A stretch of DNA of 64,000 nt from an uncultured Stenotrophomonas sp. GTDB taxonomy: Bacteria > Pseudomonadota > Gammaproteobacteria > Xanthomonadales > Xanthomonadaceae. The notes under the pieces are model-generated. The model was not told the origin of the DNA, searched no databases, and worked only from the letters and a program-made list of their open reading frames with translations. Shown here piece after piece: positions 18,221 through 27,410 of the stretch. Numbering within the stretch: position 1 is the first letter of the stretch; every line of letters starts with the position of its first letter. Position numbers and translations under genes: made by a program. Where the stretch lies: the NCBI RefSeq assembly GCF_945952405.1, contig NZ_CAMFIA010000003.1:248001-312000 (forward strand), in the 5' to 3' direction.

Positions 18221-19552
18221 CTAGGCGTGTCGTTGCCCCGCCATCGCCGCATCACGACAGACCGCGGCCAGGCGCTCAGCCAGGCGATCCCAACGATACT
18301 CGGCGAAAGCATCCGGCCCCAGGCGCAGGCCTTCATCCAGCCGCCCTTGCTGCTTGCGCTGCAGCAGCTCGTGCAGAAGCGCGCTGATCGCAGCAACCTC
18401 ATTGGCGGCCAGAAACCCGCAACGCTCCCTGCCGATGATGGCGGCCGCCGGATCGGCGGCATCCGGCTGCAGATGCAGTACCGGCCGGCCCGAACCCAGG
18501 TATTCCAGCAGCTTGCCCGGGATCTGGGTCATGCCTGCGTTGCCGATGTTGACCAGGACATCCGCACCGCGCTGCAGTTCGATGGCCTGGGAATGATCCA
18601 GGCTTCCGGCAAACCGCAGGACCTGCGGATGCTCCGCGCACGCTTTCGCCAGTTCTGGTGGCAGGCCAGGGCCTGCGATGGTAAGCGTGCAGCCGGGCGA
18701 TGCCAGCACCGCGCGGACCAGCGGCATGGGGTCGCGGAACGGATAGAAGCGCCCCGTGTAGACCAGCTGCAACCCGCCGGCCGACCTGGCAACCTCGGGC
18801 AACGGCGGTTCCACCCTGGCGAATCCCTGCGGAATCACGCTGAGCGGCGCGATCCCGGGACCATGCCGCTCCTGCATCAGGGCCGCGGTGGCCTCGGAGG
18901 TAACGACAATGGCGCCAGCCTCGTGGCAAACCCGCCGTTCAAGCTCGAGCGACGCCGCCCTCCAGCGTTCGGGGGTGTAGGACGTCAGCACGGGATCACC
19001 AAGCTCGGCAACGAAAGGAATGCCGGACTCGCGCGAGAGCGCAGACGCCAACAGCAGTCCTGCCGCAGGCTCATGTGATCCGATGATCACCTGCGGCGAC
19101 CACTGGCTGATCAGTTGCCGGCCATGACGCAGGGCACCACCGATCCAACGCGAGCGGCCATCCGGGAAAACCCGCGCATCCAGGAACGAGCGCAGCCATG
19201 CGATCGCGCGCCCCTTCCGGTTCAACGCCCCCGTCCCTGTTGACGGCGCGGTCGGTGAAGCCACCTGTGGGAGCGGGCGTGTTCCCGCAGCCGGGGCCCG
19301 GCGCCGCAAACGGCGCAGGTGGGCCAGCATGCGCGACGTCGCATCAATCACGGCCTCGACGCCCTGCGGCGAGGTCCGATGCACCTTCAGCCCGGCCGGG
19401 TCCTCCATTTGTCGCATGCCGGCACCACGTGTCCGGGTCAGGACATGGACATCATGGCCAAGACTGGCCAGCCCGCTGGCCAGCTGGGTCACCCGCAGTG
19501 ATTGCGGTGACGGGTTGGGCTGGAAGTCATGCGCGCAGATCAGGATGCGCAT
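18221..19552 (-). CDS. Glycosyltransferase, GT-B fold (family 4-like)
   Basis: A 443-residue GT-B enzyme. The N-terminus, MRILICAHDFQPNPSPQSLR, is an acceptor-side Rossmann start. The C-terminal donor domain contains LQLVYTGRFYPFRDPMPLVR, RFAGSLDHSQAIELQRGADV and IPGKLLEYLGSGRPVL, the usual position of the EX7E-like motif. It acts in the cytoplasm on O-antigen assembly; donor and linkage are unknown. Starts at 19552, 19561 or further upstream are possible and no ribosome-binding site is decisive. Residues 126-150 are a proline/arginine-rich insert. The TAG stop falls only 25 bases from the end of wecB. Confidence 0.8.
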   Translation of the reverse strand: MRILICAHDFQPNPSPQSLRVTQLASGLASLGHDVHVLTRTRGAGMRQMEDPAGLKVHRTSPQGVEAVIDATSRMLAHLRRLRRRAPAAGTRPLPQVASPTAPSTGTGALNRKGRAIAWLRSFLDARVFPDGRSRWIGGALRHGRQLISQWSPQVIIGSHEPAAGLLLASALSRESGIPFVAELGDPVLTSYTPERWRAASLELERRVCHEAGAIVVTSEATAALMQERHGPGIAPLSVIPQGFARVEPPLPEVARSAGGLQLVYTGRFYPFRDPMPLVRAVLASPGCTLTIAGPGLPPELAKACAEHPQVLRFAGSLDHSQAIELQRGADVLVNIGNAGMTQIPGKLLEYLGSGRPVLHLQPDAADPAAAIIGRERCGFLAANEVAAISALLHELLQRKQQGRLDEGLRLGPDAFAEYRWDRLAERLAAVCRDAAMAGQRHA

Positions 19553-19637
19553 GGCCTGCATGCCACCGTTCGTCACGGTTTGACCGACGCTACCCATGCG
19601 ATCGCAGCCCTTGTTCCTGCTCCAACCCGTAACCCGC

Positions 19638-21596
19638 TCAGGACGCCCGCGTAACGACATCCAGCATCGCATCGCCCGCCTGCTGCAGCGTGCTGAAGGG
19701 AGGCGCTTCGATCATCGCCAATCCCGCTTCCATCAGCTCCGGATAGTTCCGCATGACATGCGACAACTCACCGTACAGCGCCGCCACATCCTTCTCGGCC
19801 GGCGCACGGCTGCGTTCCGCGACTTCCTTGTGGCTGAGCTTGTCGTGCGTGACCGCGATGGGGGCAACCCGGCAAGCCGGCGTTCCCGCAGACAGTTCGG
19901 CTGCGCAGCCGGTATTGGACAGTACCATCGGCAGGCCGAAGTGGGCTGCCTCCAGGTTCACCAACCCATAGCCTTCGAACAGGGAGGGGAGCACGAACAG
20001 GTGTGCATGGGAATACTCACGGCTCAGTTCGCGGCGCTTGAGCGAGCCCAGCAGTTCAACCGAACCGGCAAGGCCCAGCCGGCGGATGGTCTCTTCCACC
20101 TTGGTGGCGTTCCCCGATTCAGCCAGCGCACCTGCGATGCGCAGCGTCGCCTGCGGCGCCTCCTGCCTGAGCCTGGCAAATGCCTCCAACAGGCAAATCA
20201 CGTTCTTCTGCGGGTAGAGATTGCCCACGAACAGGATCCTGAACGCATCGCGCTTCCCGCGCGCCCTGCGCAGGTAGTCCGCCGGCGGACGATACAGGTC
20301 AACGATGTTCAGGCCGTGCGGCACGGTTGTCACCTTCGAACGCGCCAGCTTCTGGTACACGCACGCGTAGTCGGCCACTTCGCTCGAAACGGCAATGTAC
20401 TCGTCGACGCGAGCACGCTCGCGCTCAAGCGCCGGATCCTGCAGCTGCCAGAAATAGATGTTGTGCAGCACCTCGACGACCTTGCAACCGGGTTCGATCG
20501 TGTGCAGGCCATCATAGGCATGGCTGACCACCAGCGACTCGAAGCGCCCGCGCGCGACCGTCTCGCCCAGCAACGCCGACTGCCCATCCAGGTACACCAG
20601 TTCGCCGGGGAACTGCTGCGCGATGCGGCTGTTGAGCGAAGGCGATCCCAGCACGATCAGGTAAGGCACGAAATTCTTGGTACGCAGGTGCCGTGCGAAA
20701 TCACAGACCCATTGTTCAAGCCCACCGAAGGTATGGTCCTCGGCAACAAGCAATGCGCATCGGGTGCGCACCGCGCTTACCGCCAGCGACTGCAGCACGC
20801 TGCTGTCGGCATGCGCGTTGGCCTGGATCATGCCTGCATTCTTGAGCAGGCGGCCGGCAGCACTGCGGAAGTAACCCTCGCGCGGCGTAACCACCGGTCG
20901 TTCCAGCTTGCGGAATCGATGCTCCAGCACTTCCTGGCGCAGATTGCGGGCGATGCGCCACAGCGAATGCCGGTCGCGGGTGCGCTCGACTGCCAACGTC
21001 GAGATTTCGTTGACCATTTCATCGGCAAGCAGGGCGGCGTGTTTCAGGCCGGCCGAGGCCGACTGCAGCTTGCGCGACATGTCGGAAAGCTTGAACGAGC
21101 CGAAGGTGTTGAGTGCGTCTGCGAACTCCCACCAGGATTCCGCGGACGGCACCGCACGCGACGAGGTGATCACTGCCAGCACCATCGCGGCACTTTCAGG
21201 TGCCTCCAGGCAGGTCGCCGCAACCATCTCGGCCTTGAACAACTGCGAGTAGCCAGCCAGCAGCTCGTCCGACTTGTGGCCCGACATGCCCGGGAAGGCA
21301 AAGAACACATGCAGGCGGTTTTCGGCAGCAGGCGTTGCGCCGTTGTCCTGCGAGGCCCCCGGCTCGGTACCGTCGATCAGCGCGATATCCAGGCGACCCG
21401 GCTCACGGGAAGGGGCCCAACCGATACGGCGCGCCGAATGCGCAGCCAGGCGGGTCAGGTCACTGCCGAGCAGATCCGTGCTGTAGCCCTCAACCGGGTC
21501 GCCCAGCTTGTCGGACGCCCAGCCGAGCACGGCATCGAGCATTGCGGAAATGTCGATCAGATGCGCTGCCTGATTGTTGCCGATGATTGGATTCAT
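19638..21596 (-). CDS. Large glycosyltransferase with C-terminal GT4-like domain
   Basis: A 652-residue protein. The C-terminal 350 residues form a GT-B glycosyltransferase with LLVAEDHTFGGLEQWV, TTVPHGLNIVDLYRP, FRILFVGNLYPQKNVICLLE and HLFVLPSLFEGYGLVNLEAA (the EX7E donor motif). The N-terminal 300 residues are not recognised and may be a second, divergent domain. The ATG at 21596 overlaps the upstream gene stop by ATGA. It probably adds residues to the O-antigen at the cytoplasmic face. Sugar specificity cannot be read. Confidence 0.8.
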   Translation of the reverse strand: MNPIIGNNQAAHLIDISAMLDAVLGWASDKLGDPVEGYSTDLLGSDLTRLAAHSARRIGWAPSREPGRLDIALIDGTEPGASQDNGATPAAENRLHVFFAFPGMSGHKSDELLAGYSQLFKAEMVAATCLEAPESAAMVLAVITSSRAVPSAESWWEFADALNTFGSFKLSDMSRKLQSASAGLKHAALLADEMVNEISTLAVERTRDRHSLWRIARNLRQEVLEHRFRKLERPVVTPREGYFRSAAGRLLKNAGMIQANAHADSSVLQSLAVSAVRTRCALLVAEDHTFGGLEQWVCDFARHLRTKNFVPYLIVLGSPSLNSRIAQQFPGELVYLDGQSALLGETVARGRFESLVVSHAYDGLHTIEPGCKVVEVLHNIYFWQLQDPALERERARVDEYIAVSSEVADYACVYQKLARSKVTTVPHGLNIVDLYRPPADYLRRARGKRDAFRILFVGNLYPQKNVICLLEAFARLRQEAPQATLRIAGALAESGNATKVEETIRRLGLAGSVELLGSLKRRELSREYSHAHLFVLPSLFEGYGLVNLEAAHFGLPMVLSNTGCAAELSAGTPACRVAPIAVTHDKLSHKEVAERSRAPAEKDVAALYGELSHVMRNYPELMEAGLAMIEAPPFSTLQQAGDAMLDVVTRAS

Positions 21597-22696
21597 ACCG
21601 TTTCCACCAGATCCTTGACTGCCGTGATTCCCTTCTTGAAATCTGAATACATCGTCTCCAGGCATCCAAGGTTCCTGTCGATCATCCAGTCCTGCGTCTG
21701 CAGGTCGGGAATGTAGCCCTCCCGGAAATCGGCATGATCGACATAGGCGTAACCATAGGCGTCGAAATCGCCGATCAGGTGGAAATCAACCACCGGAAGC
21801 ACGCCATGCGCGAAGTAGTCACACAGCTTTGTCGGCGACGCCACCCGATTCACCGTACAGGCTTCACGCAGGGCGAATCCAAAGTTCGAATACCGATAGA
21901 CCTGCTCCAGCTTTTCCTTGCTCGCGTAGCCCTTGAAGACCTCCACCGGGATGCCGCGGCTGGAGAGCTTCGGGGCAAATGCTTCCACATCGTGGGAGTA
22001 GATCTCGTAATTGCAGAACGGTGCGGCGGCCATGATGTCGGCCATCTCGTCCACCCGCTGCCAGACCTGGGCACCACCGGCATAGACAGCGGTCGGCCGC
22101 GCGTTCTGCCGCCGCGCGATGCGCGACGCAGCCACGCGCTGCACCGACTGGCCAAGCGAGCCGAAGTCGAAGACCGGAACGTGGATGAAATCGACGTTTG
22201 CAGCGTCCGGGTACTTGGCCAGGAAGTGCTCCTTCATGGCCAGCGTCACAACCGAAGCATGCTTGAGCTTGGAGATGATCTGCCGTTCGACCTCGGCGAA
22301 GATCCGCGAGCGCTCGGGTGAACCGAGCATCAGTTCTTCCTCCGGAACCACGCCGTGGATGTCCACGTACATCTTGGACGCGTCAAAGTGCGGAAGCATG
22401 TACTCGCACTGATGCATCGTGTGGATGTAGACGAAATCCGCCGCATCGAAGATGCGTGCCACGAAATCGGAATGGGCCTTGGAATGGGGATTGACGCGAT
22501 ACGCCTTGATCAGCTCGTCCGCGTACACCACTTCCGGCTCCTGCGCAGCCGGGTACCATTCCTGGAAGTCAATGTAGGTGCGCGGATAGTCTTCGAACAC
22601 GCCGTCAATGGTCTTGATACGGCTCATCCAGCCGTCCATGTAACGATCATTCGCGGGATACGGCGAGACTATGGTCAATTGGCGCTTCTTGGCCAT
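21593..22696 (-). CDS. Putative glycosyltransferase, GT-B type
   Basis: A 367-residue cytoplasmic protein starting MAKKRQLTIVSPYPANDRYM. It has a GT-B-like layout: an acceptor domain with YIHTMHQCEYMLPHF and a donor domain containing TAVYAGGAQVWQRVDEM, GYASKEKLEQVYRYSNFGF and SPTKLCDYFAHGVLPVV, which is the place of the donor-binding motif. No closer family was recognised. It is coupled to the following glycosyltransferase and lies 35 bases after the methyltransferase, within the wzm-wzt O-antigen operon. Confidence 0.7.
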   Translation of the reverse strand: MAKKRQLTIVSPYPANDRYMDGWMSRIKTIDGVFEDYPRTYIDFQEWYPAAQEPEVVYADELIKAYRVNPHSKAHSDFVARIFDAADFVYIHTMHQCEYMLPHFDASKMYVDIHGVVPEEELMLGSPERSRIFAEVERQIISKLKHASVVTLAMKEHFLAKYPDAANVDFIHVPVFDFGSLGQSVQRVAASRIARRQNARPTAVYAGGAQVWQRVDEMADIMAAAPFCNYEIYSHDVEAFAPKLSSRGIPVEVFKGYASKEKLEQVYRYSNFGFALREACTVNRVASPTKLCDYFAHGVLPVVDFHLIGDFDAYGYAYVDHADFREGYIPDLQTQDWMIDRNLGCLETMYSDFKKGITAVKDLVETV

Positions 22697-22731
22697 CTAC
22701 TGAAATTCCTTTGATTTACTGCTTATCGACG

Positions 22732-23865
22732 TCAGAAAAGGCGACGGATTGAACGGAAGGGGGCGGTAAGGCGCCAGGAGTGTGAGGCATACACCTGCTC
22801 CAGGCGACGAGCAATCTCCTCGTTCTCCTTCTGCAGGTTCTGCAGTGCCTTCTCTGCCTCGGTGTGCCGGCGCTCAGCCTCGGAATGCCGGCGTTCACCC
22901 GCCTCCGCGCGCAATGTGGCCTGATGCTCCGCGGTCTGTGCGTTGCTCAGCTGCGTCTCCACCTCAAGCACCCGATCGCGCAGTTCACTGCGCCCCTGCT
23001 CCAGGCCCGCGATGAGGTTCAGCTGGCGCGCCTGCTCGGCCGCGAGGCGCTCCACATCCGCCCGGATCGCGTCACCTTGCAGCAGCGCATCATCCAGCTT
23101 CGCGCCCAACTCGTTGCGCTGCCGGATGGTGGCCTCCAGCTCCATCGCAACAGACGCAAGACGATCATGCACATGGCCATAGCGCCCCAGCAGATCCAGC
23201 CCCTGCTCCACCAGCCCAGGCATGACACGCTGCGCCGCCGATTCGGATGCATAGATCGCCAGCAGCTGTTTGCCACTGTACTGCGGATCCGGCAGCAGCC
23301 CGACATCGATGACGCCCACGTGGACCAGGCGGAAGCCATTGGGAAGATCGCGCTGCAGGTTGTGCCAGTGGAAACTGTAGAAGTGTTCCTCGTGGCGCTC
23401 TTCAAGCGACTCCTGGAACGGAACCAGCATGACGAAATACTCGCGGGCATGAGCGGTCAGCTTGGCTGCCGCGTCCCACGGTTCGTGGAAATGCTCGAGC
23501 GTATTGGAGGAAAAGATCACGTCGTAGTCGAGGTCCACCCCTTCCGCCAGGAGATCGTCAGTGGCGAACGCGATCTGCGGATAGTTGCGGCGTGCCTGCT
23601 CGATGGCGGACGCTGAGAAATCCAGGCCGGCCACCTGATCAAGTCCCAACTCGGACTTGATCACCTGCGTGCCGTCACCCATCGCACAGCCCCAGTCGCA
23701 CAGACCCAGGCCATTGCGCTTCACGTCATCCACGAACCAGGCCGGCAACAGGCGGCAGGCAACCATCCCGAAGAACTGGCTCTGCTTCTGGCCTTCGTTC
23801 TGGATCCAGTCCTGCTGGAAACGCGACTCCCAGTAGTCCTGCCCGTTGATGTCGATGCTCGTCAT
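22732..23865 (-). CDS. SAM-dependent methyltransferase with C-terminal coiled coil
   Basis: A 377-residue protein. Residues 1-210 form a class I methyltransferase with LCDWGCAMGDGTQ (SAM motif I), VAGLDFSASAIEQAR and DVIFSSNTLEHF. Residues 240-360 are rich in Glu, Gln, Arg and Leu with heptad character, so a long coiled coil is likely. The end, HSWRLTAPFRSIRRLF, is the tail often found in O-antigen glycan-modifying proteins. The layout recalls WbdD, whose coiled coil sets chain length and whose methyl cap stops elongation before ABC export. There is no kinase domain, so capping by methylation alone is an inference. Confidence 0.8.
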   Translation of the reverse strand: MTSIDINGQDYWESRFQQDWIQNEGQKQSQFFGMVACRLLPAWFVDDVKRNGLGLCDWGCAMGDGTQVIKSELGLDQVAGLDFSASAIEQARRNYPQIAFATDDLLAEGVDLDYDVIFSSNTLEHFHEPWDAAAKLTAHAREYFVMLVPFQESLEERHEEHFYSFHWHNLQRDLPNGFRLVHVGVIDVGLLPDPQYSGKQLLAIYASESAAQRVMPGLVEQGLDLLGRYGHVHDRLASVAMELEATIRQRNELGAKLDDALLQGDAIRADVERLAAEQARQLNLIAGLEQGRSELRDRVLEVETQLSNAQTAEHQATLRAEAGERRHSEAERRHTEAEKALQNLQKENEEIARRLEQVYASHSWRLTAPFRSIRRLF

Positions 23866-23892
23866 AGCGGATTTCCCGTGATCTTCATGAAA

Positions 23893-25260
23893 TCAAAGCA
23901 CCTTCTTCTCGATGGGCACAATGAAGGTACCGTAGCGGAACTCCTTCATGAATATCTTCAAATACTGCGCACCTTCGATGTACTCGAAGTACTGGATGCT
24001 GTCGGAGGAACGGTCTTCCAGCGCTGCAACCAGCACGTAGTCACCTTCGCGCAGGTTGCAGTCAAGCGTGAATGCAACTTCCACGGTATCGCCCTGCGCA
24101 TCGAGACGCAGCCGCGGCGAATCCCATGTGGTACCCACCACCAGGTCGCTGCCGGCCATGTCCTTCAGCGAGAACGCCATGCTGAGGCACTCCCGATTCG
24201 CCGATGGCGGAATCCTGGCCTTGATGCGGATGCACAGCTTCTCACCGGTGAAGAACATGTTGCGACGCTGGCCATCGGCCGCTTCGGTTTCCACCGCAAG
24301 GATGGAGCCGACATGGCTGCCCCAGTGGTTGACCGGCTTGCGCGCGCGCAGCTGTTCCTGCGCCTTGTCATCGGCGATTTCCTGGGTCGCGTTGGCCACC
24401 GCCTCTTCGCGCTCGTGTTCCAGGCGTGCCGAATCCTCCTCGAACAGGTTCTGCATGTACTGCGCGGTGACCGCGAACACCGAGCCGGACATGCGCGGGC
24501 GCCCCTTGTCCAGCCAGATGCTGCGATCACACAGCGAGCGCACCGCGCCAACATCGTGGGAGACGAACAGGATCGAAAGACCGGACTCGCGGAGTTTCTT
24601 GATGCGTGCCATGCACTTGGCATTGAACTTCGCATCACCCACGGCAAGTGCTTCGTCGATGATCAACAGCTCAGGGCTGGTATGGATGGCAACCGAGAAG
24701 CCCAGGCGGACGTACATGCCGCTGGAGTACGTCTTGACCGGCTGGTCAAGGAACTCCCCGATGTCGGCGAATCCGACGATCTCGTCGAATCGCTGATCGA
24801 TCTCACTCCGGGTCAAGCCCAGCACCTGCCCATTCAGCAACAGGTTCTCGCGCCCGGTGAACTCGGGATTGAAACCTGCGCCCAGCTCCAGCAGCGCGGC
24901 AACCCGCCCCTTGGTCCGCACCGAGCCCTCGGTGGGCTGCAGGGTGCCGCAGATGAGCTGGAGCAGGGTCGACTTGCCCGAACCATTACGGCCGATGATG
25001 CCAACGGTCTCGCCCTTGCCGACCTCGAAGGAAAGGCCACGCAGCGCCCAGAACTCGCGGTGATAAGCCACCTCATTCATGCCCAGCACGCGCCTGAGCG
25101 GCGGCATGAACATTTCCTTCAGGCGATCCGAGGGCTTGGCGTACATCGCGTAGGCCTTGCCCAGATCGTGCGCGGCAATGACCACCTCTTCCGGCGGGAT
25201 GATGCGCTTGATCTCGTGCGCGGGATCGTGCTCGAAGACGCTGTCAAAGGACATCGGCAA
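23893..25260 (-). CDS. wzt: O-antigen ABC exporter ATP-binding subunit
   Basis: A 455-residue ABC ATPase. It has Walker A GIIGRNGSGKSTLLQ, the signature KTYSSGMYVRLGFSVA, Walker B LLIIDEALAVGD and the SHD switch. Residues from about 300 form an extra C-terminal beta-rich domain (GSHVGSILAVETEAADGQ onward), as in Wzt proteins that recognise the capped end of the O-polysaccharide. Such a domain normally goes with a terminal modification, which fits the adjacent methyltransferase. The start at 25260 or 25254 overlaps wzm. Confidence 0.92.
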   Translation of the reverse strand: MPMSFDSVFEHDPAHEIKRIIPPEEVVIAAHDLGKAYAMYAKPSDRLKEMFMPPLRRVLGMNEVAYHREFWALRGLSFEVGKGETVGIIGRNGSGKSTLLQLICGTLQPTEGSVRTKGRVAALLELGAGFNPEFTGRENLLLNGQVLGLTRSEIDQRFDEIVGFADIGEFLDQPVKTYSSGMYVRLGFSVAIHTSPELLIIDEALAVGDAKFNAKCMARIKKLRESGLSILFVSHDVGAVRSLCDRSIWLDKGRPRMSGSVFAVTAQYMQNLFEEDSARLEHEREEAVANATQEIADDKAQEQLRARKPVNHWGSHVGSILAVETEAADGQRRNMFFTGEKLCIRIKARIPPSANRECLSMAFSLKDMAGSDLVVGTTWDSPRLRLDAQGDTVEVAFTLDCNLREGDYVLVAALEDRSSDSIQYFEYIEGAQYLKIFMKEFRYGTFIVPIEKKVL

Positions 25261-26074
25261 ACCCCTTTCTGGTGGCCTGGAACAAGGTGTATCCCAGATG
25301 CGCCACGACCAGCCCGACCAGGCTCATGATGCCCAGGATCAACAGGTCGGGAGTCTGCCCTTGCAGCGCGGCTGCCCGGCCCGCCTCGATCGGGAAGGTC
25401 ATCGGATTGGCCAGCATCCACGACTTGAATTTCTCCGGGAAAGCGCTGCCCGGGAAGAAGATCGGCGACATGAACATCGTGCTGATGACCACGAAGCCGA
25501 CGATATGGGTTACGTCACGCACATACACGCCAATGGCCGCCAAGAACCAGGACAGCCCCAGTACCAGCAGCACTACCGGAATCAGCAGGACGGGAAGCCA
25601 GACGATCTGCCAGTGGATGTGTGCGCCGAGCACGAACGCCAGGCACGCCAGTACCACCACACCCACCATGAAGTTGAACAGCGCGGCCCCCATGTTGACG
25701 ACCGGCAGCACTTCCAGCGGGAACACCACCCGCTTTACATAGTTCGCATTGCCGGTGATCGAGATCGGCGCCCGCGAAATGCACTCGGCAAACACGTTGA
25801 ACATGATCATGCCCAGGAACAGCGGCACCGAGAAATTGCCCTCCGCGCCGGGGATGTTCCAGCGTGCCTTGAAGATCGTCCCGAACACGAAGCTGTAGAT
25901 GGTCAGCAACATCAGGTTATTGATGATGTACCACAGCAGGCCACCATAAGCCCCGCGGTAACGCCCTTCAATTTCGCGCCTTACCAGCGAAAGGGTGAAC
26001 GTCTTGTTCCGCCACAGCTGGGCCCACGGCCCCAGCACAAGCGTATGCAGCAGCTTTCCAATACGCCCACTCAT
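25244..26074 (-). CDS. wzm: O-antigen ABC exporter permease
   Basis: A 276-residue permease of the ABC-2 polysaccharide export family. It has the amphipathic start LLHTLVLGPWAQLWRNKTF, the RREIEGRYRGAYGGLLWYI coupling stretch, and six membrane helices. With Wzt it exports lipid-linked O-antigen to the periplasm. ATG 26074 was chosen as start because family members begin about here; the frame stays open for another 78 bases into the end of metB. Wzm marks the metB side of the O-antigen cluster. Confidence 0.9.
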   Translation of the reverse strand: MSGRIGKLLHTLVLGPWAQLWRNKTFTLSLVRREIEGRYRGAYGGLLWYIINNLMLLTIYSFVFGTIFKARWNIPGAEGNFSVPLFLGMIMFNVFAECISRAPISITGNANYVKRVVFPLEVLPVVNMGAALFNFMVGVVVLACLAFVLGAHIHWQIVWLPVLLIPVVLLVLGLSWFLAAIGVYVRDVTHIVGFVVISTMFMSPIFFPGSAFPEKFKSWMLANPMTFPIEAGRAAALQGQTPDLLILGIMSLVGLVVAHLGYTLFQATRKGFADVL

Positions 26075-26114
26075 CAGCGGCACCCGATCTGCATAGTCAA
26101 GGAGATATCGTGCA

Positions 26115-27287
26115 TCAACCCAGCGCCCTCTCCAGGTCCACCTGCAGGTCACCCAGATCCTCGACGCCTACGCTCAGGCGTACCAGCGCATCGCTGATGC
26201 CCAGCTGCTCGCGGCGCGCGACCGGAATCGAGGCATGGGTCATCACTGCCGGGTGGTTGACCAGGCTTTCCACGCCGCCCAGCGACTCGGCCAGGGTGAA
26301 CAGCTCGGTCTTTTCGCAGAAGCGCTTGGCCGCGTCGAAACCACCCTTCAGCACGATCGAGACGATGCCGCCATAGCCGGCCATCTGCGTGCCGGCCAGC
26401 TCATGCTGCGGATGCGACGGCAGGCCCGGATAGATCACCTTGTCCACCGCCGGGTGCTTCTCCAGCCACTGGGCAAGGGCCAGCGCATTGGCGCAGTGGG
26501 CCTTCATGCGCAGCGGCAGGGTCTTCAGGCCGCGCAGGGCCAGGAAACTGTCGAACGGGCCCTGCACGCCGCCCACCGAGTTCTGCAGGAAGGCCATCTG
26601 CTCGGCCAGTTCGGCGTTGTCGCCGACCACGACCATGCCACCGACCATGTCCGAGTGGCCATTGAGGTACTTGGTGGCCGAATGCAGGACCAGGTCCGCG
26701 CCGAGTTCCAGCGGGCGCTGCAGCATCGGCGAGGCGAAGGTGTTGTCGACCACCACGATCAGGCCATGGCGCTTGGCGATGGCGGCAACCGCAGCAATAT
26801 CGACGATCTTCAGCATCGGGTTGGTCGGGGTCTCGATCCACACCATGCGCGTGGCCGGGGTGATCGACGCTTCGAACGCGGCCAGGTCGGTCAGGTCGAC
26901 GAAGCTGAAGTCCAGCCCGGCGGTGCGGCGACGCACGCGCTCGAACAGGCGGAAGCTGCCGCCGTAGATGTCATCCATCGCCACCACGTGGCTGCCGGCG
27001 TCAAGCAGCTCGATCACGGTCGAGCTGGCCGCCATGCCGGAGGCGAAGGCGAAGCCGCGGGTGCCGCCTTCCAGCGATGCCACGCAACGCTCGTAGGCGA
27101 AGCGGGTCGGGTTGTGGGTACGCGAGTACTCGAACCCCTGGTGCTCGCCCGGGCTGGACTGCGCGTAGGTCGAGGTGGCGTAGATCGGCGGCATCACCGC
27201 GCCGGTGCTGGGATCCGGCGACTGGCCGCCGTGGATGGCCAGCGTGGCCAGGGCCAGGGCGCGATCCTGCGAAGTAGGGTTGGACAT
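26115..27287 (-). CDS. metB: Cystathionine gamma-synthase / gamma-lyase family enzyme
   Basis: A 390-residue PLP enzyme of the Cys/Met metabolism family. It has SRTHNPTRFAYERCVASLEG at the N-terminus, the PLP lysine in LHSATKYLNGHSD, and the C-terminal SLGGVESLVNHPAVMTHAS. It joins O-acyl-homoserine to cysteine, or cleaves cystathionine; sequence alone does not separate the two. With cbs upstream it forms a transsulfuration pair. In Xanthomonadaceae metB is the conserved border of the LPS locus. A GC-rich inverted repeat (about 27301-27320) lies in its leader. Confidence 0.9.
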   Translation of the reverse strand: MSNPTSQDRALALATLAIHGGQSPDPSTGAVMPPIYATSTYAQSSPGEHQGFEYSRTHNPTRFAYERCVASLEGGTRGFAFASGMAASSTVIELLDAGSHVVAMDDIYGGSFRLFERVRRRTAGLDFSFVDLTDLAAFEASITPATRMVWIETPTNPMLKIVDIAAVAAIAKRHGLIVVVDNTFASPMLQRPLELGADLVLHSATKYLNGHSDMVGGMVVVGDNAELAEQMAFLQNSVGGVQGPFDSFLALRGLKTLPLRMKAHCANALALAQWLEKHPAVDKVIYPGLPSHPQHELAGTQMAGYGGIVSIVLKGGFDAAKRFCEKTELFTLAESLGGVESLVNHPAVMTHASIPVARREQLGISDALVRLSVGVEDLGDLQVDLERALG

Positions 27288-27410
27288 GTTCTTTCCTGAG
27301 GGGCGCCGAAGCTCGGCGCCATCGAAGGTGCGGAAGTCTATCAGCGCGGCCTTAACGACCTTTGACGCGGATAAACCGGAATTCAGCGGCGAACGTCTGC
27401 GATCAGCGGC

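Noticed and set aside
19596..21716. Long open frame (706 codons) on plus
   Set aside because: Antisense to the glycosyltransferase at 19638-21596, which has clear GT-B motifs.
23878..25329. Long open frame (483 codons) on plus
   Set aside because: Antisense to wzt, which has all ABC ATPase motifs.
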